A DNA stretch of 64,000 nt from Salvelinus alpinus. Its lineage: Eukaryota; Chordata; Actinopteri; Salmoniformes; Salmonidae. This document shows, piece after piece, positions 48,838-60,800 of the stretch. Below the pieces are notes generated by a model, which saw nothing but the letters and a program-made list of their open reading frames with translations, searched no databases and was not told where the DNA came from. The stretch lies in NCBI RefSeq assembly GCF_045679555.1, contig NC_092100.1, positions 29,761,106 to 29,825,105 of the forward strand. Reading direction: 5' to 3'. The position numbers and the translations under genes are program-made. Within the stretch, counting starts at the first letter, position 1; each line of letters begins with the position of its first letter.

Positions 48838-48917
48838 TTAAGGGCTTGTAAGCATTTCACTGTAAGGTCTAAAGCTTTTGTATTCGGCGCATGTGACAAA
48901 TAAAATTTGATTTGATT
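48838..48917 (+). mobile_element. L2/CR1-like LINE 3' tail, sense, strongly 5'-truncated
   Basis: GGCTTGTAAGCATTTCACTG through TATTCGGCGCATGTGACAAA and TAAAATTTGATTTGATT; only about 80 nt remain. It shows the intact tail that is cut short in the intron 1 copy at 12243. Confidence 0.8.
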
Positions 48918-49181
48918 AGATATTTTTGTTTTTGGTTGTTGGGGCTGCTGCGATTTTCGGTCGGCTAATACAGGACTAATAAAGGCCCAGTACACTACTT
49001 TTGTGAAACTTTAACTAAATGTATTTGAGTGTTTACCAGCATTTGTAACCCGAGTCTGATAATTATCTCTACAAAACAGTTAATCTGATAATACTTGTGG
49101 AATATAAAAACTATTTTGCAAATGCAACTTTTTGCAACAGTTTTTCTATGTGAAAACTGAAATGGTCTATTCATTCCTTTT

Positions 49182-49310
49182 CAGTAGATGCTTCTATCCA
49201 GAACAACTTACAGTAGTGAGTGCATACATTTTCATACTGGTCCCCCGTGGGAATCGAACCAACAACCCTAGCATTGCAAGCGCCATGCTCTACCAACTGA
49301 ACTACATCAC
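49182..49310 (-). mobile_element. tRNA-derived SINE (third type)
   Basis: Minus-strand tRNA-like head: AGTTGGTAGAGCATGGCGC as A-box part, GGTTCGATTCCCACGGG as B box, then a body ending TAAGTTGTTCTGGATAGAAG. The tRNA-like part is degenerate and joined to non-tRNA sequence, so it is a SINE and not a tRNA gene. Confidence 0.75.
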
Positions 49311-51621
49311 CACATCACAACAAACCACTTGATGTCTCAATGTACTCAATTACTGTATTGGTCATTGTTTTTCTTCATGGTGATAGAACGGCTACAGGTA
49401 CAAACCTAGAGGACCAGCCTATGTAAAATACAGTAATGTACATTTACATTAAGTGGTTTGTAAGGATGGTAAATTAATACTGCATAAAAAGTGGTTGTTT
49501 TCCATGTCATTTGATCAAGATTTTTATTTTATGTTTTGTGTCTTTGCCCATAACTTTGCATATTTTGATGTAAATGTTTGAGGGCAGGGTTTTGTTCTTT
49601 CTGGATTCCATTAGAATGACAATCACAGAGAAAGAGACAGGGCAACAACTCTTACAATTCCAACTATTGAATCCTGCAAGATACTGTTCTTAAGTCTACA
49701 ACTACCAGAGATGCTGAATTGTTTTGAGGCCATGCTAAAGACTGGTCTGCTAATAGTAGTAAACGCCTAGTGCGCTACTTAATTATTTATTTTTATTCAC
49801 ATTTTTTAAGGGGTGCTGTAGCACCTTCAGCACCCCTACTTCCCACTGCTATGGGTAGGGGTTAAGGTTAGGGTAGGGACATCCCAAGGAGCCAGGATCG
49901 CACTGACCATACGTTTGTCTTTCCAACTATTCAGCCAAGTTTATCGCACATGCTGCTACATCAGCCTGGCCTTTCCCGCCTTTAGGTTTCCGTGTTTACT
50001 CTCATAATTTGATCACATTTTGTCATTCTCTGACTACTTACTGGCTGAAAATCGAGAAAATCGATCAAAACAAAAGCAAGCTAACCTAAATATGGCACCA
50101 AATAATCAGACATTTAGAAACTACTCAGTTCCTAGAGGTATTTAAAAAAGTACTTTCGAGGTGAGTGAATTTGCTATGATATTACTTGCCACTGTTTTTG
50201 CTATTTCCGAAAACTAGCTAACCATGTCTGATCTGAACAATCACCCAAGACTATAGTATGAGCCTATTAACTAATTCACCTATTTCATGATTAATATGCC
50301 ACTGTAGTGGAGCGATGATCAACTGCATGCGTTTTATGAAAATGAAGTGAAAAAGAATGTGGACCTCTCAATTTCTACAAAACGGCTTTAAGATGGTAAG
50401 GTGAGTGCCTGCATTTCCCCCCCAAGTAAGCCATTATACATCCAATGCATTTGTGATATTATGCATGTATGACATGTATTCTATGCAGGAGGTCCAGAAC
50501 ATTCCAGCTGGCGTGGAAGGTCCCTTGTGAAGAGAGAAACAGCTGAGAGCACAAAGCCCCCTGGACATGCTGTGACAACAATTGTATGCCCTTTCTATTA
50601 TATTTTTGTGGTTTTCATATAGGCTACTACTGACATTGTTTCAAAATTATTTGGGATGTTTTTGTTTACCTATAGTGTTCCATAAAATATGTCCATAATA
50701 ATGTTTGCTATTTTAGTGAGTTTTCATACGTTTAACTGATTGTTTCTCAGTCAGTTATAATGTATCCGTTTCTGTTCTGTGCTTCTCCCACTCGCTTAGG
50801 CTTTCTTATGAAAAGGACAGCAACAGACCTATACAACTACATCAACGTCAGCATTCCAGAGCCAGAAATTCAGCCTCAAGTTTCCCTCACTCCCTCCTCT
50901 GAATCATTCAGCTACCTCTGAAACTCAAGACTCCTGCATGAAAGTGTTTGATAAGAACATCACAACGGTAGCCTCTGCCATGTCCCCAACAACCGGATGT
51001 TCCAGTTTCTTTTATGCCTGCTACGTTATGTTACCACAACGGTAACAGGTAGGCCTCCGGAAATCCAGAAGCACATTCTAAACAGTTGAATTAGTCTAAC
51101 AAGACAATTTGGTCTAAGGCTCATTTAGTTGTGCAATATTCTGGCCCTGGATTCACTAGTAGAGCCGATATACAATGCAATTCTTATTTGATGAGACAGC
51201 AGCCTAACAATTGACTGATTATTTCAGGATCAAAATGAGTGTCGAAGGAAGCTTTCTAAAGGACAAGATCCTTTAATCTCTGCAATACTAACATGCTGCG
51301 TCCTCTCTCCACACATCCCACCCCTCAAGTCACTTCTGACTAACCCCTCAACTTCTTCAATTACTGAAAGTGTAGTGTCGTGAGTTGACAAAAACGTATG
51401 TCAAGGACACATTTTTATATTTTGTTGATGTGTGACTCAGCAATTAATCATTTCTCCACCTGCTCTTTCATTTATTAGTGATTTACGTAGTAGCAATCAC
51501 TAGTACGGGGTGCTAGTGTGCTGTTAACCACATACTGTTCTGCTCAACAGTTGGAACCATGATAGTGTATATATAAGCCAGATGTTTTGTGAGTATGAGG
51601 TTTACTGCTCATTTTGTTTTT
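49311..51621 (+). other. Intergenic stretch, nothing firm
   Basis: About 2.3 kb with no gene or well-defined repeat recognised. GGGGTGCTGTAGCACCTTCA near 49811 resembles a dispersed fish repeat but is too short to assign. Confidence 0.45.
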
Positions 51622-51709
51622 CAGTTTTGTATATTATCTACTTCACTTGCTTTGGCAATGTTAACATATGTTTCCCATGCCAATAAAGCCCCTTGAATGA
51701 ATTGAATTG
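51622..51709 (+). mobile_element. LINE 3' tail, sense, same family as 47609-48455
   Basis: GCTTTGGCAATGTTAACATA, TGTTTCCCATGCCAATAAAG and CCCCTTGAATGAATTGAATT; the reverse complement of the 47609 start. Strongly truncated. Confidence 0.75.
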
Positions 51710-53561
51710 TTTTGTCAAACAAAGTATGTATGTAATACGTTTGTGTTTAAAAAAAAAAATCAAATCAACCTCAAGTCACCATCACTCGAAAGCAGTATGT
51801 CCACAAAATAATGACAAGACCAAAAATAGTATGCTTATGGATGTGTATTTTAATAAAAATAATTCTGTCAAAATAAAACAGAATACAATATTTCTTTATC
51901 ATGTGTCCAGTACATAGGTATGTTTTTTTAATATTGTTTAAGGTTTTAAAAGTTTCATGCTAAGTACAGGGTAACTCATTTCACAAATGCTAAACTCAAT
52001 ATGAAATTTAAATCATAATAGAAGTATATTGTGCACAGCTTGTTTTTAATTCCTAATTACATTACCTTCGCCTCTCCATTTGAAGCATGGATAGCTCCAA
52101 AGGCCAATTTAAAACAGAAAAGGAAAACTGGGAGGTTGTTTGCTACAGTAGGTGTAGGTGTGTCTATAAAAGTCCCAGGAGAAGCTCAGCAGATTCTTCC
52201 CTTTCTACACACACATCCCTATACATTAGTCAAGTTAAAAATTCTACTGTATAATGAATTCTCTTAAAATGGAAATATACATTTTGGGTGGCTATTCTAT
52301 TGAGTTCAAAAAGCCATTTGCTGTTTTTGAAAGAAACCAAGAGATACATGATTTGCTATAATGTCAAGCTATTATCAATACCTATCTGCTGTCTGCTTCC
52401 AATATTGAAAGCCTAGGACTGGTTGTATTCTGAATTACCATTAAACAGAATAGTGAAACCCCATGTGAACGGATAGGGCCGTCTAGAGACTTAATTAAGT
52501 GAACAACATGAGTTAAAATAACTCAAACTTGATTCCAACATGGGTTACGATGTGTATAGGTATGCTTCAAAAGACAGTATGCCCCAGTATGTCAATTGTC
52601 TTTCACAGGTTTTGGATAAAGTCATGAGGCCCTTTCTTTTGCTTCCTACTGCAATACAAAAGAGGACCCTCACAAGTAAGTGAAGGTATTTGTTCTTGTT
52701 TTTCACATATTTTAGCAAGTATAAGCCCATGATGCAGATAGATGTTGTGCAAATGGAAAGATTGTGTAAAAAAAATCCAAATGGCCTTTGTGAACAATGT
52801 TAAGGGATATTAAAGTCTACCAAACACTAATAACAAAGCTGCAAGCTGATGATTTCTACTCCCACCAGCCCTTTGCTTCACAAACATGCTTTACATGATT
52901 GTCAAAAAGTGAATGAAACACATTGCAATATGTCTAACAGGTGTAGGGGATGTCAATATCAATCTCATGGTGGCCAGCAGCAAATCTGAAACATAAATGT
53001 AATATAATCTGCTAAACTACATTCAACAAACAGTGGAGCGCCTCTTGCTGGCTGGCTGGCTGAAATACTGGATTAATACATCAATGATCAACATCTGTGC
53101 CAAGAGAACATCTGTTAAATAGGAGAATACATACTGTAACGAAAAAGACCAAAACACATTCAACTGTGAATACAATGAACAAAAACAAACAAGAAACAAA
53201 GTTGTGGCCACATTTGTAAAAATGACTGGGTCTGTGTGAGAAAAATAGAACTGCAAGAAAGCCAGAATAAGCATGTTGGCAATGATGAGACAATGGTCTT
53301 TCAAAGCACTAATATGAAAAGACTGATGGACTGACTGTGTGGAATAAGTGTTGGAATAATTGGTTATTAGAAAAGTTGGTCAAATTAAAAGCCTTGTATT
53401 TGGAAAATAGTTCCACTTTTTTGTTCAATATCATTATATTGTATATATTCAACATCTGACTTCATAAAGGTATCTTCAATACAATTAGCAAGTAAAAACC
53501 AGGGATTGATTTCCAAATTCAAATTACCCAAGCACTGTATGTCTGTGTATTTTTACTGTAT
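51710..53561 (+). other. Stretch between the convergent genes, nothing recognised
   Basis: AT-rich, no gene or repeat recognised. Could include distal ranbp10 3' UTR. Confidence 0.4.
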
Positions 53562-53824
53562 GCAAGTGTAGTATATTTCCAATCAAGTGTCTCCATTAGT
53601 TTTATGTGTAACATAAGGCAACCCAATTCTGATCTTCTTTCCACTAATTGGTCTTTAGACCGATCACATCAGATCTTTTTCAGCACTGATCTGATTGGGT
53701 CAAAAGATGTATTAGTGACCAATTAGTGAAAAAAAGTTCAGAATTGGGCTGCCTGTGTAAGCGCAGCCCTATGTTACACATCAAACTAGTGGAGAAACTT
53801 GATTGGAAATACACTACACTTATA
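53562..53824. repeat. Large imperfect palindrome (two-layer MITE-like hairpin)
   Basis: The left arm AGTGTAGTATATTTCCAATC to GTGTAACATA (about 53566-53615) pairs with the right arm TATGTTACACATC to TGGAAATACACTACACTT (about 53771-53823). An inner pair, AACCCAATTCTGATCTTCTT and AAAAAAGTTCAGAATTGGGC, continues towards the centre. The whole unit would fold into one hairpin with arms over 100 nt. It lies about 0.93 kb downstream of the ranbp10 stop. Confidence 0.8.
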
Positions 53825-54751
53825 TTGAAACTCCTAAATGAATCAGTGTCATTATTTCATTTGTGCTACCTTCTGGGGCTTCAAGGTGACCAGCGGGTTA
53901 GTGGCTTACAGCCACGTGCAGTCTCAGAATCAAATTCAGACCTTTAACTTTCCATTAAACCCATTTTTGGGGTAAAGGCATACTAAGAAGTAAGAATTTG
54001 AACCAAAAAAATTCTGGTCCTAAATAGGAGCCACTATACTGCTGGTTAAACATACCTCTTTCTACAATATCCCATACTGAGATGACAAAAGTCCTGTGAA
54101 AGTTCTGAATGAGAAACCAGAGTATTTTGCTTGGTAACGACAAAGCATGCCAATGTGAATTTATTTGATATGATGAACATCTTTAAAATACTGTGTAGGG
54201 AATTCAAATCCACTCATAAAAACAAAAACGGAATTCGATAATTTTTTTCAAGATGAGCACAACAAACTGACCAAATAAAAACTTGAAAATGACTAGATAA
54301 ACAGAATAATAATTAATTATCTTTAAATAGTGTCACACATTTTGTATTTGATAATACTAAATTAAAAACAAGCTTTCTCCTCATGTTCTACTCATTCCCC
54401 TGCACATCCTGCTTCTGCCAAATGGCAAGCGACACACCAATTCAAACACATGATCTCCTCAGTCATCTGGCAACCCATTGGAAAGTCCTCTTCTTTGTAG
54501 TCCTGAACATTGCCTTAAGGATGAAAGAAACAATTTTGGAACTACTGTATTGTAATCTGTTCAACACTATTTCTGTACTCCAAACTGTAACCTTACAATC
54601 CTGTTTGATCATGTTGATGATAACAGCATGGGCCATGTGTAGTCAAAAATGTTCCATAAACTTTCCCTATAGGCTCAACAATCATTGACATGCTGCTAGA
54701 AGGGGAGAGTCGTTATGTGTGGGTGTCCGTGCAGACTCACCTGGACTGGGG
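53825..54751 (-). other. ranbp10: ranbp10 3' UTR (probable, end not fixed)
   Basis: Follows the ranbp10 stop on the minus strand with no other feature. A minus-strand AATAAA (54160-54165) about 590 nt after the stop is a reasonable polyadenylation signal candidate, with only positional support. Confidence 0.4.
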
Positions 54752-54882
54752 CTAGTGCAAAAAGCTGTCAACTCTGGCGAAGGAACAGGAGCCTGAGCGG
54801 ACCCTGGCCATGAGCTGGACACACTCTGTGGCCTGACCTACAGCCAGCATCAGAGGGGGCTGCTTAGGCAAGTTCTGAGACT
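54752..54882 (-). CDS. ranbp10: ranbp10 last coding exon
   Basis: [20 protein letters not shown] through [12 protein letters not shown], stop TAG at 54754-54752. Acceptor ACCCCTCAG. It completes the C-terminal CRA region; the end matches the [12 protein letters not shown] end of human RanBP10. Confidence 0.94.
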
Positions 54883-57800
54883 CTGAGGGGTCAAAAGACA
54901 ACACAGAGATCATCAGAGTGTGTACATTAACGAAGCATGTGCGACTCAGTAGAGGCTGCTGAGGGGAGGACGGCTCATAGTAATGGCTAGAATGGAGTCA
55001 ATGGAATGGTATCGAACACATCAAAGACGTGGATTCCATGTGGTTGATACCACTCCATTCCAGCCATTATTATGAGCGGTCCTCCTCTCAGCAGCCTCCA
55101 CCGGTGTGACTCAAACTTATACAGCATGTTTCATTAGAAGAGAGTTAACACACACTACCATTGTAGAAAAAGAAAAAGAACTTGTGAGCGCGAGTAAAAA
55201 AAACATCTACAGTGTGCTTTCATGACATTGTGTGTGTGAAACTTAGCCTTACCCAAGATGGCGCTGTTGAGAGCAGAGCAGATATTTTCTCTCTGCATTG
55301 GGTCTAGCTGTTGCCCAACTGGGCAGTTCCAGGGATCTGAATATGCTAATAGACTGAATGCATCCTGTGGTAAAAGAGAGAGGGAGATAAAGAGAAAGAA
55401 AGAAAACATTGTAACCAGTTCAAGCAGAATAGCCCATATTAATGACTATGATTTGGAAGCAGTTGAATGGTCTGTCGTAAACAGAGGGAACATCATTAGA
55501 CCAGGGGTAGGCAACTACATTCAGCCGCGGGACGGTTTGTTTTGTCAGAGTGGAGAGTCGAGGTGCCGGAACATAATTATAATAATTTGTCACACTGGAA
55601 ATTGACCACAACTAAGCCTAAAAAGAGATTGTATTTGAAAATAACAATCATTTTATACCTTGAATTACATTGAGACACGATCACACGTCTCTTGGGAACA
55701 GATTCCCTAAATTAAACAAATTTTTAGCTGAATTCCTGGGGTTTTTACAGTCTTTTCTGACCAAAAACGAAAAAACCTCTTGCGGGCCTGTTGCCGACCC
55801 AATGGCCATATACAAGTAGATGTGTGTAAACAGCTCAGAAGGGAAAAGGAATACCTAGTCAGTTGTACAACTGAATGCATTCAACTGAAATGTGTCTTCC
55901 ACATTTAACCCAACTCCTCTGACTCAGAGAGGTGCGGGGGGCTACTTTAAATCGACATCGTCGGCACTCGGGAGCAGGCGTTGTTCGGGGTTAACTGCCT
56001 TGCTCAAGGGCAGAATGGCAGATTTTTGCTCCTTACCGGCTCGGGGATTCAAACCGGTTACTTGCACAACGCTCTTAACCACTGCCGCCCTTGGAAATCC
56101 TGCAAGTCATTGTATTGCAGCATAACAAAACATGCCCCAGGGCGGTGGTTGACAACTATATAATTTGTGAGTCATAGTCACACAGTGTACCAGTCATATT
56201 TTGTGTGAAACCTCCCAGGCCTGTCCCCCCCCCCCCGGTACCTGCAGCATCTTCTTGTGTGTGGCGTTCTTGCCATATTCCCGGCACAGCTGCTCGTTGA
56301 GGCCCTGCAGCTCACGGCCAAACTGGATCATCCTCTCTGTGGCTGCCTGGTTCCCTCCACACAGCTGTCTGGAGGCACAGCTGTCTTCTCCAAGGAAGGA
56401 GGGACACACACACACAGGGTCAGAGGCCAGCCGCGGACTGAGAGTGTATTTTACACTTGCACCTGACAATCAAAATAGGAATTGTGTGTGTGTCAAGTGC
56501 CTGTACCTGCCACTCCATTGCCCAGGCTGCCGTCCTCAGCCTGCAGGATTTCTTGATGCTTGTAGGTGCCGTTCATGATCCGAGTAGAGGAGTTCTCCGC
56601 CACCCCATTAGTGTAGTGCTCTGCCTCGATCTCCATCTCACTGTCACTGCAGAGGACCCACAGTCAGGTTCACTCATCCATACAGAACGTCATTATACCA
56701 CAGATGGTTTGCCTCTCTCTCACATTCACGGACACAGATGACAGACACCCCAGTAAAAACAGAAATACATTACTAAACAGAGAAACCCTTGCCTTGCCAC
56801 ACACCTGGTCTCCTGGTTGCTGGTGCCACTGTGAGGCTGGGACTTGGTGGAGTCAGTGGAGTTGGACTCAGAGTAGTTAACAGAGGAAGGGGAGGAAGAG
56901 GAGGAGGAGGAGGCAGAGCTGACACCAGGGTACTTGTTGTGGCTCTTGTTCTTGTTGGGAGGGGTGACCCCGTTACTGCATGTTGGGCTGTCTGCTCCTG
57001 GAGTGGACAGAGAACCAGGGTGAAACAGATACAACAGATACAAAGTGATAAGAGAGAGGATTGTGTAACACACTACGTGGATGGATAGGTAAGTAGGAGT
57101 GTGTAGGGTGGATAGGTAGATTTGCAGGTGTTTCCCTTACCTGCGCTGTGCAGATGGGGGTTGGTGGCTCCATGTCGGGGGCTCAGGCTGGGGGAGCCAG
57201 GGTAGCTGTCCTGGGACTTGGGGGAGCGGACACTGAAGCATCGTACCTCACTGTCTGTACCGTTCACCATCTCCACAAACTGCCGACACCTGGGAGATAC
57301 GGGCAACTATTAATCTGCCTGACATTCACTCTATTTCGACACTCAAACAAATGGCTAACACCCTCGCCTTCTTTGCACTAACACTCACACTTGTCTTTTC
57401 ATACTAGCGCTGACTTTGTGGATAACTACTGTATTAAAGAAAAATGTGCTTGACTGTACTACGACTGCGGAGAAGGAATGCACTGAGTCGCTATGGATAA
57501 GAGCATCTTCTAAATGACTTGAAATGTTTTTGTATTAGTCTCACTCTGACATCATTCACAACCACTCCACTATCCATCTAAGAGTCTCATCACTACTCTA
57601 CAACCTATGTCTGACATTGTTTATCCAGGAATACATTGTACTATTAGATATCAACCACTACATTCTGCTTAACTGTCTGATATCTCATGCAGTCTGAACA
57701 CAATTGTTATTGCAATACTTCAATTGCTTTCAGAGGTCGGCAAAGGTGTGGCCACGTAAGATCATGTCTTTGTACCCTGAAATATATAAATGCAACAGGA

Positions 57801-60800
57801 ACAAGTCAGACTGGTTCCAGAGTATGAGTATCTGGCTTTATGGATACATGTCATTACCATTGGATGAATGTCAAACAGATCAGCAACCGCTCTGTTCACT
57901 CCTCTTCCATGACAAAATGGAGCAACAGGCATGACCAATCAAATCATGAGTTCCCTCAGCGGCAACAACTGTGACCTTGTGCTCACCCTGCCCCCTCTCT
58001 GTGTAACACTCCTCTATTGCTACAACAAGCTCCTTTCTACCTCTATAAGAGACATAAATACTGGCTTTCTTGTGTCTGCTTCTCATCGGATCACAGTATT
58101 TATTAATCTAATGTCTTTGTGCCATAAACACACAGCTGGGAAGCAGGCCACAGCTTTACTGCTAAGTGCTTCTAGGGTTGTATTGCATGTGACGGAGCCT
58201 GCAAAGGCACTACAAGACCAGCAGTGCTTATCTAAGCCCCACAATTCCAATACTCCTCCATTTAGCCCTTCAATAAACACTCATGAGAGTCCCATAGTTG
58301 GGTTCAAGGCTGCTCACTTCAACATGAACAGTAAATTGGAGTTGTGTTCTAGGAGCCCAGGGTACAGCTGCTGTGTGGTTTCGATGGCCTCGCCAACCCT
58401 CCCTGCCAATACCAGCTTCTGTATTCCTGTTGACAAAAATATGCATGTTACCATTAAACTGATTGGATGGATGACTGTGGGGAAAATTAATGACAATGAT
58501 TGGTCCTCAGTGTTTCCGTGGTATTGTCAGCGTGGAGCCTTTGTGTGGTTCTCACTCTGTCTGTTCTTTATGGAGGTCTGGTCCTCCTGGATCAAGGTTT
58601 CTGTAGCCCTGGCAAAGGCTGTGGCTGTGGCACAGTACCCATGATGCACCAGGTAGGTGGATACCATGCTGAAATAATCAAATACATGATTTAGCCTTAC
58701 AGTAGTACAGAGAAAGACAAAGTAGTCTGTTAGGGTGGGTGATAAGTAGGGCTGTGGCGGTCACAAAATTCCGTCAGCCGGTGATTGTCAAGCAAATAAC
58801 AGTCGGTCTCACAGTAACTGACCGTTAATTAGCAAACACATTTAGCATCTCCAGGCTTCCACAGTGGTCTACAAGCCACTGATCTTGGGAACATCAACAT
58901 TTTAAAAAATAAATAAAAATCAAATAAATCTATGTAATATAGCCTACACCTTCACATTAAATCCATTATTTATTTTAGAGACGTCTAAAGAAGCATGATA
59001 TGAAGAAAATGTAGTCTATTTCAGAAGAACAGAATAGCATACTCCGAGTTGTCCTTATGTTAGGTTCTGATGTGGCTATGCCAAATGGCTGTGGGCTACA
59101 CTAGTTAATTTAGCAGACAAGATTTACTTTGAATAATTTTATAGTATGAAGAATACAATTCAACAAAGCGGAATAAAATAGAAAGGATATTTTCTCCAAA
59201 CGATTTGAGGGAGTGAGCACATGTGGCTATTCTGTGTTGAGCGGTTAACAAAGAAATAGGTACTCCTATATGCTTAATTTAGAGTTTTCAATGTAAATTT
59301 ACAAACGTTGGGCTGTATGTTTTGATTTTTAATACATTTTAAGGTCGCATGATGAGATTCTAAGCTTTGCTTAGTTTTTTGCACAGGCTATACACACTCC
59401 AATAGTCTCTCATTCACAATTGGAGAAGCACTTCATAACGCCTAGAATTTCACGCGGCATCCCCTTTGTGTGGCCATAATGCACCCTAAAAAATGCCATG
59501 CCTTTTGCGGCCAGCGGCCATTGTGCCCTTCTCCCGGAGTGCTTCGCGCTCCATCACGTGATCGGGTCTTTCTCACAAGCTACAAGTGAAGACAGACACA
59601 TCGGGGACGCAACTGGGAGCCTCCTTATCCAATTCCGAGGTGCATATTGAAGATGTTGGAAGAACTGTCCACATTTACTTTTCGTCAGCCAACAAGATGA
59701 GTACGCCGAACAAACAGCAAAAGCACTAGCCTATGTCAATCTACTATCCCCCATAGTACAAAGGTCGACCTGTTCTATTCTGTGTAAGAAATAAATATTC
59801 TAAACATAGTCTGGGACAGTTGTGGGATGAGATAGATCCCAAATTAATACAACCACATGGTAGTAGGCTATAAGCGCAAATGTTCAATTAGCAGAAAACA
59901 CCATTATCAAAAATGACTGCAAATGCGATTATGCATATATGCTTTTATTATAAAAGGTGCATTTTTATGGTGAAAATGATCTTCCCCAAACTTGAAACTC
60001 ACATACTGCTTATATATGCCAGTTAGGCTCTACATCCCTTGTAAAGCGGATTAATGTGCTTAATTATATTAAGTTATTTGGCTACTTTAGTTGTGATACA
60101 AACCTCATTAAAACATATAGGCCTATGGGCTAGGCTACATGAGGTGTGTGACTAGGATTCGAAAAAGTCACAAAAAAAGGTTGTTTCTTATGCTGGGCAT
60201 CATAATATAAGTCATAATATATAATTCACAAGACTAATATTGTCACCCATCAGACTATTGTTGATTTAATCTTTACATATACTAAATAATATATCTTTGG
60301 TAGGCTACTAATGACCATCAGCAGCATCAGAGCTTGGAGAAGCCTAATTACTGTGATTAAACGGTCACGTGGAATTTGACTGCATTCATGACTCGTGACC
60401 GCTGGTGTGGTGGTAATACAGCCACCGCAACAGCCCTAGTGATAATTGTGGTGTGGGTATGGATCCCTTACTTCTGAAGCACTGCCTGCCACTCTCCCAG
60501 TCTCTCTCCGATGGGGAAGCGGGCGATCATGCCGTGGATCTTTGCCCTCCATTCACTCATATAGTCCTCAATGTCAAACACAAAGGGCTGCTGGCCAAAG
60601 TTAGCATCCACAATCTCTCCTGGAGTCTGCAGGCCCACTGTGGGGTAAAGGTTGGGCTGTGGGTAAAGGGAGAGGTGTGAAAACACATTCCCCCTCTGGC
60701 CATAATAGGAAGAACTTGCCATTCATTTTGATCACTTGATAATTTGATGGCATGGCAACCGTGAATAATGTAGGACTTTCATATCATCGCCACTAATGGA

